Origin: Acholeplasmatales bacterium
GTDB taxonomy: Bacteria; Bacillota_I; Bacilli_A; Acholeplasmatales; Anaeroplasmataceae
NCBI GenBank assembly: GCA_024697825.1
Contig: JAILEP010000048.1
Location: forward strand, 1-48,913
Reading direction: 5' to 3'
DNA length: 48,913 bases
Shown: one piece after another, positions 29,664-38,280 of the stretch
How positions within the stretch are numbered: the stretch's first letter is position 1
How the letters are laid out: every line of letters begins with the position of its first letter
Program-made: the position numbers and the translations under genes
The notes under the pieces: model-generated
The model's database searches: none
What the model was told of the DNA's origin: nothing
What the model saw: the letters and a program-made list of their open reading frames with translations, nothing else

Positions 29664-32075
29664 TTAAGCTGTCTTTGCAGCATAAGATGGAACGTATGCA
29701 GCGCCAACAGAGTTTGCATATGTATATAATGCATTCTTGTTGAATGTATCCATTTCACTTAATACTGCTGAATAAGTTGTTGCAGCCTTCTGACCAGTAA
29801 TTACTGTGTAAGAAGATGAATCAGCTGTATGATCAGAGATAACTACATTAACCCAACCAGTATTAGAATCCTTCTTAGAAGCACCCCAGAAACCAGTAAT
29901 TGAATCATAAACATAGTTAGAATCCTTATATGTTGATACGAAGCCTGTAGGAGCACAAGTATCCCAAGTATAAGTTTCAAACTTATCAACCTTAGCTAAC
30001 TTTAATACTGTATCAGTAGAGATAGCTGTAGAAACGTTCTGTACACCCCACTGACCATAATGGTTAGTAGCCTGTAAGTTAATACCAGATGTTCTAACAT
30101 AACCAACACCATGAGTAGTACCTAGGTAGTTTCTGTTATATGACCAGAAATCTGAACCAGATGAAGCTAACTGTAATGAAACTGCTTCAGATAAAATAGC
30201 ATTGTATTCACCAACTACAAGTGATGTAGAAACATAAGCCTTAGTTGAATCATAATCAGTCTTGTTGCCATTTGCGTCAACAATTAAATCATCATCACCT
30301 GGCTTAGCCCAATAAGCAGTAGGACCGTAATCCTGAATTAACTTACCAAAGCTTGAGAACATGAAATCCATTAATCTAACTGCACCATCAACGTTATCAG
30401 ATGTTGCAGGAATTGCCCATGTAGTAGACTTTAATGCACGGTTAGATTCATAATATCTATTTAATGTCTTACCAGTGAAATTATTGATTGCCTGAGTATG
30501 ATCCCAAGTAGATCCTGTTGCCCAATAAGTTAATGGAGGTAATACTGCAGTAATACCAGTCTGTGAGTAGTTAGAGTCAAATACACCCTTTTCACGAGCA
30601 GATGCAGCAGTACCGATACCATTATAAATATCGTTAGCAGCGATTGTTGCAGCTGAATAGTCATACATCATGAAGCCATAACCAGAATCAGTTAAAGTCT
30701 TCTTGTAATATCTATCAAGCATACCTGTAGATCTCTTTGAATCCTTAGCGTCTGTATAGAAATCACCAACGAATAAGCCTTCATCATACATTTCTGATAA
30801 ATAATTTAATGCATCATATGAAGCCTGAGTAGTTTCAAGTGCATGTAACTTGCCATCACCTGCGAAATAGAAATTGTTCTGTTCTGCATCAAGACCCTGA
30901 ACACCCCAAACCTGTGCGAAGTCTAAAATATTTTCGATACGGTTATTAGATGCAGCTCTTGGGAAGAATGTTTCAACTTCTGCAGAAGAATCACCAGTAA
31001 TTAAGCCTGGATTAGCCTTTACAACACGCATTAAAGCAATTAATTCATCTGCATTATAAGCTGCAGCTGAAGAAATATATAAGTCTGATGGATTAGTATA
31101 GTAACCCTTAGTAAATGCATCAGCATGTGCAGTCTTAATATAATCAATTAGCTGCTCAGCTAATTCCTTACCTGTACAACCAGTTGCTAATAAAGTATTC
31201 TGCTTCTTAATGATATTTTCAGTCTTAGCAATTGTTACTTCCTTAGTTTCAGTGCCAACTAATACTGATACAGTCTGAGCATCTGCATAGTTATAATCAG
31301 CGTTAACAAATGGCTGATAGAAACCGCCCTGAAGAACGTTACTAGATGGAGCTGTACCACCATTAGTTGTAGTTGTATCCCAACCAGATGTTGCATCAAG
31401 AACTACCTTAGCCATACCTGTGTCCATAATGAACATTCTTTCGATATCATTATAACCATCGAAATATGGAGTATAGTAAATACCACCATCAATTGTAATA
31501 GCTCTAGCCATTGTTGGGTTCTTAGCTAACCAAGCTGAGAAGTTAGGCATCTTGTCTAAATAGTTAGATAAGTTAACTAAAGATGATGAATTAGACTTAA
31601 AGTTAGAAGTTGCGTTATATAATAAGTCAACCTTTCTACTAGAATCATTCTGGTTAACGAAACCGTTAGTTGTTACATCCTGCCATACAGCTGAGTCTGA
31701 AGACTGAGTATATGAAGATGCTTCAACGATTGTAGTCTTTGTATAAGATGCAAATGCCTTCCAAGCTGGTAACATAGATCCCTGAGTGATTGTTTCACCA
31801 GTGATAGGGTCCTGGAATGCCTCAGAAGAAACTCTAGTGATTCCTCCTGTACCTGAATAGTTTAATAATACATCTACTTCACCTGCGTCAGTTGAGTAGC
31901 TTGGAGCAGCTGGAGCTGCTGTAAATGTCTGGTCATAAGTAGTAGTATCTGTACTAGCTGCAGAACCAGATGTTGTTGTGTCATTCTTAGATGACTTGCT
32001 TGAACCACCATTACAGCTTGCTAAAGATAAAGCTGCTACTGCGGTAACACCAATTAATAAATACTTCTTTTTCAT
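29664..32075 (-). CDS. Extracellular solute-binding lipoprotein, unusually large
   Basis: 803 residues. The signal peptide MKKKYLLIGVTAVAALS ends in a lipobox with Cys21 (LASC), followed by a Ser/Thr-rich linker of about 40 residues. The rest resembles family 1 sugar-binding proteins used with LplB/LplC-type permeases, which commonly have 450-560 residues; the excess suggests a larger or more elongated ligand site. It should capture oligogalacturonides at the cell surface, inferred from the operon partners. Confidence 0.88.
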   Translation of the reverse strand: MKKKYLLIGVTAVAALSLASCNGGSSKSSKNDTTTSGSAASTDTTTYDQTFTAAPAAPSYSTDAGEVDVLLNYSGTGGITRVSSEAFQDPITGETITQGSMLPAWKAFASYTKTTIVEASSYTQSSDSAVWQDVTTNGFVNQNDSSRKVDLLYNATSNFKSNSSSLVNLSNYLDKMPNFSAWLAKNPTMARAITIDGGIYYTPYFDGYNDIERMFIMDTGMAKVVLDATSGWDTTTTNGGTAPSSNVLQGGFYQPFVNADYNYADAQTVSVLVGTETKEVTIAKTENIIKKQNTLLATGCTGKELAEQLIDYIKTAHADAFTKGYYTNPSDLYISSAAAYNADELIALMRVVKANPGLITGDSSAEVETFFPRAASNNRIENILDFAQVWGVQGLDAEQNNFYFAGDGKLHALETTQASYDALNYLSEMYDEGLFVGDFYTDAKDSKRSTGMLDRYYKKTLTDSGYGFMMYDYSAATIAANDIYNGIGTAASAREKGVFDSNYSQTGITAVLPPLTYWATGSTWDHTQAINNFTGKTLNRYYESNRALKSTTWAIPATSDNVDGAVRLMDFMFSSFGKLIQDYGPTAYWAKPGDDDLIVDANGNKTDYDSTKAYVSTSLVVGEYNAILSEAVSLQLASSGSDFWSYNRNYLGTTHGVGYVRTSGINLQATNHYGQWGVQNVSTAISTDTVLKLAKVDKFETYTWDTCAPTGFVSTYKDSNYVYDSITGFWGASKKDSNTGWVNVVISDHTADSSSYTVITGQKAATTYSAVLSEMDTFNKNALYTYANSVGAAYVPSYAAKTA

Positions 32076-32107
32076 TTTGTTTTTTTCTCCTTTTTTCCTT
32101 TTCTTTT

Positions 32108-32971
32108 TTATTCCTTAACTCCGCCTACGTTTACACCAGCTGCGAAATACTTCTGTAGCTTAGGATAAACCACGATGATCGGAATTATTGAGCAAACTAC
32201 GAATGCGTATCTTAATGAGTAAATTGAATAAGTAAGGTTTGATCCACCTGACGCTTCAATTTCCTTAATCTGATTCTCCATCTGCAGATTAAGGTAACAT
32301 GTTAATGGCTGGTCGTTTGTACCTAATAGCATCTGAGCCCAAATATAACCATTCCAACGAGAAACTGCATAGAACATCGCTACTGTGATGATAGATGACT
32401 TTGACATTGGAACATAGACACGCAATAATATCTGGAATTCAGTTGCGCCATCGATTGTAGCTGCTTCCTCGATTTCTGTTGGAACGCTACTAAAATAGTT
32501 TCTTAATAAGATAATGTTGAATGCGTTAAAACCTAATGCAATAATGAACATATAACGGTTTGTAACACCAAATCTTATAAAGTTCTGATATGTTGGAATC
32601 ATACCGGCATTGAACCACATTGTAAGAGTTAACATGAAGTTAAAACCACGGTGGAACATTAATCTCTTCTTTGATAATGCATATGCACCACAAATACCAA
32701 CAATCATAGATACAGCTGTACCATAGATTGTGATAAAGAATGAGTTACAGTATGATAACCAGAATTGCTTACTTGTAAATACCTCAGCATAAACATTGAA
32801 CTGTAATCCCATAGGGAATACTGATACCTGTGCGTTATCAACGTACTGCTTTGCTGAAATTGAATTCATCAAAATGAAGATGAATGGGTATAAACACATA
32901 AGACCAAAAACAGTTAATAATATGTAAGAAATAACCTTAAAAGCTATTTCAGTTCTATCGAGTCTTTTCAC
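32108..32971 (-). CDS. Sugar ABC transporter permease, LplC/YtcP type
   Basis: 287 residues and six membrane segments. The EAA loop that contacts the ATPase is EEAATIDGATEFQILLRVYVPMS, split here as EEAATIDGA and FQILLRVYVPMS. The C-terminus, KYFAAGVNVGGVKE, is typical of the LplC/YtcP branch, whose Bacillus members import pectin-derived oligosaccharides. Partner of the permease just upstream. Confidence 0.93.
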   Translation of the reverse strand: MKRLDRTEIAFKVISYILLTVFGLMCLYPFIFILMNSISAKQYVDNAQVSVFPMGLQFNVYAEVFTSKQFWLSYCNSFFITIYGTAVSMIVGICGAYALSKKRLMFHRGFNFMLTLTMWFNAGMIPTYQNFIRFGVTNRYMFIIALGFNAFNIILLRNYFSSVPTEIEEAATIDGATEFQILLRVYVPMSKSSIITVAMFYAVSRWNGYIWAQMLLGTNDQPLTCYLNLQMENQIKEIEASGGSNLTYSIYSLRYAFVVCSIIPIIVVYPKLQKYFAAGVNVGGVKE

Positions 32972-32983
32972 TGTGTTTACCTC

Positions 32984-34048
32984 CTAGAATAATGATGTAG
33001 AAGATACACGTCTACTGATTGCGTTAGCACCTAATACTAGGAACATTGCAATGATTGAGTTAAATAAGTCTGCAACGATACCAGCCTGCTTATAAACAGT
33101 ACCTGTATAGTTTACATCACGGCCTGACATACGATAAACGAATGTTGAAACTACATCTGCAGTCTCCCAAGCTGAGTCCTTATCACTAACTAATAGGATT
33201 ACCTTCTCATAACCAACATTTAAAATATGGCCAATACGCATAATAAGCATAATTGTTAATGTAGGGGCCATACCAGGGAATGTTACATAACGAATTTGCT
33301 GCATTTTTGAAGCTCCGTCGATACGAGCTGCTTCATAGCTTGTAGGTGAAATTGCAAGAATAGCTGCAAAGTAAACAATTGAGCCATAACCAGCACCTTC
33401 CCAAATACCTGAAATCTGATAGATCGGTCTGAAGAATTTAGCATGCATTAGTACACTGTCAACGTATGTTGCTGTTGTCTTAGTTCCATCTGTAGCTACT
33501 ACAGTGTAATCCATCCAACCTACTGTTTCGAAGAACTTATATACCCATCCACCTGCAGCACCACCAGCTGTACCTTCACACCATAACTTAATGATTGTTG
33601 TCATAACTGTTACAGATACGAAGTGAGGTAAGTAACATAATACCTGAACGATACTACGATACCATAATACCTTAATTTCACTGAATAGTAATGCTAGGAT
33701 AATTGGAATAGGGAATCCAATAAGTAATCCGTACATACTGTTAACGAATGTATTTCTGAATGCCTTCCAGAATGTGGCTGCCTCTTCACCGAAGAAAATT
33801 CTATTGAACCAATATAAACCACTCCATAGGTAGTTAGTTCCTGTATTATCAGCACCCCACTTAAAACCAGTAAGAATACCAGCAACTGGGATATACTTAA
33901 ATAAAATAAGGAAGACTAACATTGGTACTAATAAAACATATAATCTCCAGTCTTTAAGGAAAGTTAATCCAAAACGTTTCCATTTGCCGCGTTCAACCAC
34001 ATCAACGACATCTTGATTTGATTCGACATTTTTTTGCATTAAATACAC
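32984..34048 (-). CDS. Sugar ABC transporter permease, LplB/YteP type
   Basis: 354 residues, somewhat longer than the usual 300-320. Six membrane segments; the EAA loop reads YEAARIDGASKMQQIRYVTFPGM. The tail NAISRRVSSTSLF is common in LplB/YteP proteins. An insertion of roughly 60 residues between helices (around 155-215) contains KTTATYVDS and seems to form an extra outer loop. Confidence 0.93.
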   Translation of the reverse strand: MYLMQKNVESNQDVVDVVERGKWKRFGLTFLKDWRLYVLLVPMLVFLILFKYIPVAGILTGFKWGADNTGTNYLWSGLYWFNRIFFGEEAATFWKAFRNTFVNSMYGLLIGFPIPIILALLFSEIKVLWYRSIVQVLCYLPHFVSVTVMTTIIKLWCEGTAGGAAGGWVYKFFETVGWMDYTVVATDGTKTTATYVDSVLMHAKFFRPIYQISGIWEGAGYGSIVYFAAILAISPTSYEAARIDGASKMQQIRYVTFPGMAPTLTIMLIMRIGHILNVGYEKVILLVSDKDSAWETADVVSTFVYRMSGRDVNYTGTVYKQAGIVADLFNSIIAMFLVLGANAISRRVSSTSLF

Positions 34049-34054
34049 CGTCCT

Positions 34055-34891
34055 TTAAAACTTTTTCTCCGTTGTCTCATCCGACTCTGAATTGGATTTT
34101 TCTCCTAAATCCTCATTAGTATCGTTTGAAACATCGTTTTCAGCTTCTGCTTCTGCTTCATCTGAATCTGCATTCCCCAGACTGTTCAGATATTCAGCTT
34201 CAGCCTCAGCTAAACGTTTATCATCAACGATCTTGTCAACAGCATTATTGACAATTCCTTGTGACCTTAAAATAAAAACACCGACCAAAGCTATTATCAA
34301 TCCGAATAGATTGTAAATAAAGCCTTGCTCTATAAACTTGCAGACATTGATGACCTTTTCAACATATGCGCCATCCTCAATGTCCTGACCAAGTGATCTT
34401 TCAAACACCGTATAGGTTGCTGATATATCACCTGTTTTTAAAATATTACCTGATGTAAGTAATCTATATACTATAAACTGTATTCCACAATACAGAACAT
34501 AGTCAACTATAATTAAAGCAATCACTTTAATCGGACTAGACATTACCTTCTTCGTCTTGTGACCTCTAAAAGCAATAACATTCACACCTATTGCAAGTAA
34601 ACCTATGCATTCAGATATGAACACTCGCCAATCATACGCGTCCGCGTAGTATTGTATTTCACCAAAAATTCCACCGATCCATGTTCCTGCCGCCATAAAA
34701 GGGATTACGAGTAAACCCCATAAATTCCATCTTGCGACAGCTAAAAACGTAATAAACAATGCGAAAGCAATTGTTGGCGTACCACTTAGAACCGTTGAAG
34801 CAAATCTCTGCACTAAAGCTTCGAGAATCGCGCCGATGATAGCAAGTAATGCTAGATCTTGTAACATATAAACCTTAACGCTTTTCTTCAT
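34055..34891 (-). CDS. Unrecognised membrane protein with acidic tail, first gene of pectin operon (5)
   Basis: 278 residues. About six membrane segments fill residues 8-210; the first part (LLAIIGAILEAL, TFLAVARWNLWGLLVIP) vaguely recalls ECF-transporter S components, but I would not assign it. The last 65 residues are a charged, Glu/Asp/Ser/Asn-rich tail. It is not the DUF624 type (YesL/YteU) found with pectin importers in Bacillus. First in the operon, 6 bases before the permease gene. Confidence 0.75.
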   Translation of the reverse strand: MKKSVKVYMLQDLALLAIIGAILEALVQRFASTVLSGTPTIAFALFITFLAVARWNLWGLLVIPFMAAGTWIGGIFGEIQYYADAYDWRVFISECIGLLAIGVNVIAFRGHKTKKVMSSPIKVIALIIVDYVLYCGIQFIVYRLLTSGNILKTGDISATYTVFERSLGQDIEDGAYVEKVINVCKFIEQGFIYNLFGLIIALVGVFILRSQGIVNNAVDKIVDDKRLAEAEAEYLNSLGNADSDEAEAEAENDVSNDTNEDLGEKSNSESDETTEKKF

Positions 34892-34950
34892 AAATCTTCG
34901 CTCCTCAAGTAGACTCCCACAAACGTTTTCCCGACAAAAAATGGGCGTAC

Positions 34951-34964
34951 TAATAGCGTTTTCA
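34951..34964 (-). promoter_or_regulatory. cre-like operator of the pectin operon
   Basis: TGAAAACGCTATTA on the minus strand matches 13 of 14 cre positions. It lies about 9-22 bases downstream of the predicted start, a classic roadblock position for repression. A related AAAACGTTT motif follows at about 34921-34929. Confidence 0.6.
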
Positions 34965-34979
34965 CAATTCTATACATAG

Positions 34980-35008
34980 ATTTTAGCATTATTAACCTAC
35001 ATAGTCAA
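34980..35008 (-). promoter_or_regulatory. Promoter of the pectin importer operon
   Basis: TTGACT (35003-35008), 17-base spacer, TAAAAT (34980-34985) preceded by TGC, on the minus strand. Start is predicted near 34973, giving an 80-base leader before the first gene. Confidence 0.8.
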
Positions 35009-35027
35009 TATAAAAGTTCAGTTTTTT

Positions 35028-35042
35028 TGTGCAATTTGCACA
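35028..35042. promoter_or_regulatory. Palindromic operator candidate between divergent promoters
   Basis: TGTGCAATTTGCACA is a perfect palindrome with a single central base. It sits 20 bp upstream of the importer -35 box and about 55 bp upstream of the pectinesterase -10, well placed to control both. Confidence 0.55.
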
Positions 35043-35095
35043 TTTATGTAGCGTATGTATTTTTTACCAAAACAGAGGATTTTTTAAGTCAGATA

Positions 35096-35104
35096 TGTTA
35101 TAAT
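35096..35104 (+). promoter_or_regulatory. Pectinesterase promoter, extended -10
   Basis: TGTTATAAT, a TGn plus a perfect -10; no -35 is visible. The transcript should start near 35111, right at the GGAGG ribosome site. Confidence 0.6.
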
Positions 35105-35123
35105 TTTTATGGAGGTTTTAGCT

Positions 35124-36056
35124 ATGAAATATACAATAAACGCAACTAAATCAATTAATGAAACATTAAAATCTATGAAGTATGGTGACACTCTTTTCCT
35201 AGAAAACGGAGTTTATAAGGAAAAGGTCGTTATCCTTATTAATAATATAACTATTGAAGGTGAAAGTAAGGATGGTGTAATCATTACAAATCATGACTGG
35301 TTCACTAAAATTATGCCAGATTTCAATGAATGTAATACATTTAGAACCTATACACTACTAGCAGGTGGTGAAAATATAACAATTAAGAACCTTACAATTG
35401 AGAATTCTTCTGTTCCATCTTCAAGATATGGCCAGGCATTAGCATTATATGCAGAAGGTGATGGCTTTAAGGCATATAATGTAGCCCTAAAGAGTGCCCA
35501 GGATACATTATTTACTGGTCCATTATCACTTGATCTTATCGAAAGACATCAAGGATTCCTTCCTGAATATCAGCTAAGAGGCAAAAAATCTAGACAAATT
35601 TACGAAAACTGCGATATTTGTGGTGATGTTGATTTCATCTTTGGTGCAGCACAGGCATTATTTATTAATTGTAATATTATATCTATTGCACGAGAAGGAA
35701 AGGATGGTATTGATGGCTTCCTATGTGCTCCATCTACTTACCAAGAGGATAAATATGGTTATTTATTCTATAAGTGTAATCTAATTAAGGAAAATGGAGT
35801 AAAGAATGTTTATCTAGGTAGACCATGGAGAGATTATGGTTCTGCAGCATTTATTGATTGTAAGATGGATGACCATATTAACCCAGAGGGATTTAATCCT
35901 TGGGGAAATAGTGGTAGAGATAAAACATCTAGATTCTATGAATATAACGAAAATGCCGATTTATCTAAGAGAGTTAAATGGGCACATATATTAAATAAGG
36001 ATGAGGCAACTAAGCTAGTTAATGAATTCTTTGAATTAGTAGGATATAAAAAATAA
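35124..36056 (+). CDS. CE8 pectinesterase, cytoplasmic
   Basis: 310 residues. It removes methyl esters from galacturonan, giving methanol and free acid groups. Right-handed beta-helix with all CE8 motifs: GQALALYAEGD (Q104), AQDTLF (Q126, D127), GDVDFIFG (nucleophile D170) and LGRPWR. There is no signal peptide, so it should act on imported oligomers before GH28 cutting. ATG 35124 lies 8 bases after GGAGG (35111-35115); an ATG at 35109 overlaps that site and is unlikely. Confidence 0.94.
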   Translation: MKYTINATKSINETLKSMKYGDTLFLENGVYKEKVVILINNITIEGESKDGVIITNHDWFTKIMPDFNECNTFRTYTLLAGGENITIKNLTIENSSVPSSRYGQALALYAEGDGFKAYNVALKSAQDTLFTGPLSLDLIERHQGFLPEYQLRGKKSRQIYENCDICGDVDFIFGAAQALFINCNIISIAREGKDGIDGFLCAPSTYQEDKYGYLFYKCNLIKENGVKNVYLGRPWRDYGSAAFIDCKMDDHINPEGFNPWGNSGRDKTSRFYEYNENADLSKRVKWAHILNKDEATKLVNEFFELVGYKK

Positions 36057-36080
36057 GGAAGAGGTTAATCTTCCTTATTA
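36051..36080. terminator. Shared terminator carrying stop codons of both convergent genes
   Basis: An 11-bp stem AATAAGGAAGA with TCTTCCTTATT, loop GGTTAA. The pectinesterase TAA (36054-36056) is in the left arm, and the minus-strand stop (36065-36067) is in the loop. The T run is better on the minus strand. Confidence 0.75.
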
Positions 36081-37192
36081 AATAGCAGTTCATATAGCTT
36101 CTGCTTTACATCAAGCATATTAAGAAGAGAGTCAATCTCTTCTTTTATTTTTTCGTTTTTTGGTAAGTTCTTATATTCAGCTCTAATTAGAAGGTTCTTT
36201 GGAGAATTTTCAATATCAACAAACTCCATAACCTGAGTCTTATAACCAAAATATTGTAAAATATTTGCTCTAATAGCATCTGTAGTAAGAGCTGAGAATC
36301 TTTCCTTTAATATACCAAACTTATTAATAACATGTAGCTTATCTGATTCAAGCTCTGCATTTATTTCATGCTGGCAGCAAGGAACAGAGAAAATATATTT
36401 ACACTTCATATTTACTGCATGATATAAAGCATAATCAGTTGCAGTATCACAAGCATGAAGGGTAATAATCATATCGACATTTGAATCCTTATACTGGGCA
36501 ACATCACCCTTAAAGAATTTTAAATGATCATAACCATACTTTTCAGCAATCTTATTACAATTATCAATAACATCTTCCTTTAAATCTAAGCCAATGATAT
36601 CACAATCCATATGCTTAAGCTCTACTAAATAATAATAGAGGATAAATGTTAAATAGCTCTTTCCACATCCAAAATCGATAATCTTTAAATATTTCTCATT
36701 TTTGATTTCATCATCAATTGTTTCTAAGAATCTATTTATTTGTTTATATTTGTCATAACTAGATTTAACAACTCTACCATCTGGAGTCATAACACCTAAA
36801 TCAACTAGGGCTGGTACCATAATACCCTCTTCAAGAATATAAGCCTTCTTACGATTTTGTTCAGTAACGCATACGAAGCATTCTTCCTTATTCTTCTTGC
36901 GATTAGATAACACCTTACCCTTAGATGTTATTCTATAGCTATATGTGAAATCAGATGTTACTAATTCCATATTATTAAATTCATTAGATAATAATTCAAT
37001 TAGCTTATCATTAATATCATCATCACTACAATTAGTATGAAATACCTGTTTTTGTGTAAATAATGATACCTGAATAATATCCTTATTATCATTAGCTATT
37101 CTTTGAATCTTAGCCTTTTCATATTTTTGGTCCTTTTTCTTTTTACCAGAAATAGTACCCTTTAATATATTAGAAGGAATATTAATATCCAT
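36065..37192 (-). CDS. SAM-dependent methyltransferase, Methyltransf_32-like
   Basis: 375 residues. The middle holds a Rossmann methyltransferase domain: IIDFGCGKSYLTF (SAM motif I), DIIGLDLKEDVI (motif II), FFKGDVAQYKD and ITLHACDTATDYAL, then VPCCQHE. This pattern fits the Methyltransf_32 group (METTL25/RRNAD1-like). Substrate unknown; RNA is a guess. The ATG at 37192 has GAGGAG upstream; a TTG 18 bases earlier overlaps that region. Last gene of a three-gene unit. Confidence 0.82.
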   Translation of the reverse strand: MDINIPSNILKGTISGKKKKDQKYEKAKIQRIANDNKDIIQVSLFTQKQVFHTNCSDDDINDKLIELLSNEFNNMELVTSDFTYSYRITSKGKVLSNRKKNKEECFVCVTEQNRKKAYILEEGIMVPALVDLGVMTPDGRVVKSSYDKYKQINRFLETIDDEIKNEKYLKIIDFGCGKSYLTFILYYYLVELKHMDCDIIGLDLKEDVIDNCNKIAEKYGYDHLKFFKGDVAQYKDSNVDMIITLHACDTATDYALYHAVNMKCKYIFSVPCCQHEINAELESDKLHVINKFGILKERFSALTTDAIRANILQYFGYKTQVMEFVDIENSPKNLLIRAEYKNLPKNEKIKEEIDSLLNMLDVKQKLYELLFNKED

Positions 37193-37216
37193 AGTAACTC
37201 CTCTTTCCAAAACTAG

Positions 37217-37237
37217 AGGGGGTAAAAGCTACCCCCT
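37217..37237 (-). terminator. GC-rich hairpin before the methyltransferase gene
   Basis: AGGGGGTA with TACCCCCT, loop AAAGC, followed on the minus strand by only four T, then the next ribosome site. Probably a partial terminator. Confidence 0.5.
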
Positions 37238-37242
37238 AATAA

Positions 37243-38268
37243 TTAATCTTTGATTTCAACAGTTTCAGCAAGTGCAATAAATGATACAACTGAATTTGCA
37301 GCTGATTCTGCAGAACCCTTAGTTGTATAAGATTCACCTACTGCACATACACGTCCAGCTGGAGTGTATAGCTTATAGCAGTACTGACCATTCTTATCCT
37401 TAACAGCCTTAAATGTACCTTCAACTGCATTCTTCTTGAATGATTCAATTGAATTTAATACACCAGCCTTAGATGTATAACCATCAGCCTGACATAGAAT
37501 CTGTCCATTAGATGCCTTTAAATCCCAGCTGTATTCGCCATCGTACTTTTCGATTTCGAACTTACCGCCGTCCTTATCCTCATCCTTAGTAATCTTAATA
37601 GGTGTTGCAGTCTTTAAATCTGCATCCTGATAATCAATATCAACAATATCAGCCTTTACTGCGAACTTCTTAAATGATTCAGAAGCTCTTACAGCACCAC
37701 TTTCCTGTGGATAGCTTGAAGAAATTGCAAGTACACGGTAATTCTTAGAAATAAGCTTGAACTTATATCTTTCCTTCTTATCCTTAGTGATTCTTAATTC
37801 ACCAGTTTCAATATTTCTCTTTAATGCATCAATTGCCTTAGTTACACCTTCTCTTGAAGTATAAACCTCAGATACAAATAGGATTTCTCCATTAGATGCC
37901 TTTAAATGATACTGGAATCCATCACCAATTTCATAAACCTCATACTTACCATTATATGATCTACCCTTAGGCTTATCATCTTCCTTAGCTGTTGTCTTCT
38001 TAGCTGCAGCCTTAGTTGTAGTTTTCTTGGCAGTTTCTTTCTTTTCTGCAGGCTTCTTTGTAGTAGCCTTCTTAGCTACTGGCTTTTTAGAAGGTGCCTT
38101 AGCTGGAGCTTCCTCTGCAGGCTCAGCCTTCTTAGCTTCAACCTCATTTAAAGCATCCTGATATTTTGCAAGGATTGCATCGACTTCTTCATCATTCTTA
38201 GCATTCTTTAATGCTTCGATATCCTTCTTTAATTCTTCCTTATCTACGTTTGAATTAAGCTTTGCCAT
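37243..38268 (-). CDS. DUF1508 protein with Lys/Ala-rich H1-like linker
   Basis: 341 residues. A helical charged start (1-45), then a Lys/Ala/Thr/Pro-rich linker (about 46-100, with repeats like KKTTAKE and KKPVAKKA) resembling histone H1 tails. Four copies of the DUF1508/YegP fold follow, in two pairs; the best preserved read YHLKASNGEILFVSEVYTSRE and SWDLKASNGQILCQADGYTSKAG, shown here only as KASNG and YTS cores. Function unknown; the basic linker suggests nucleic-acid or polyanion binding. Co-transcribed with the acidic-repeat protein upstream. Confidence 0.85.
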   Translation of the reverse strand: MAKLNSNVDKEELKKDIEALKNAKNDEEVDAILAKYQDALNEVEAKKAEPAEEAPAKAPSKKPVAKKATTKKPAEKKETAKKTTTKAAAKKTTAKEDDKPKGRSYNGKYEVYEIGDGFQYHLKASNGEILFVSEVYTSREGVTKAIDALKRNIETGELRITKDKKERYKFKLISKNYRVLAISSSYPQESGAVRASESFKKFAVKADIVDIDYQDADLKTATPIKITKDEDKDGGKFEIEKYDGEYSWDLKASNGQILCQADGYTSKAGVLNSIESFKKNAVEGTFKAVKDKNGQYCYKLYTPAGRVCAVGESYTTKGSAESAANSVVSFIALAETVEIKD

Positions 38269-38280
38269 AATCGATACCTC

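Noticed and set aside
34055-34891. DUF624 or ECF S-component identity for the first pectin-operon protein
   Set aside because: Characteristic motifs are absent; only general hydrophobicity is shared.
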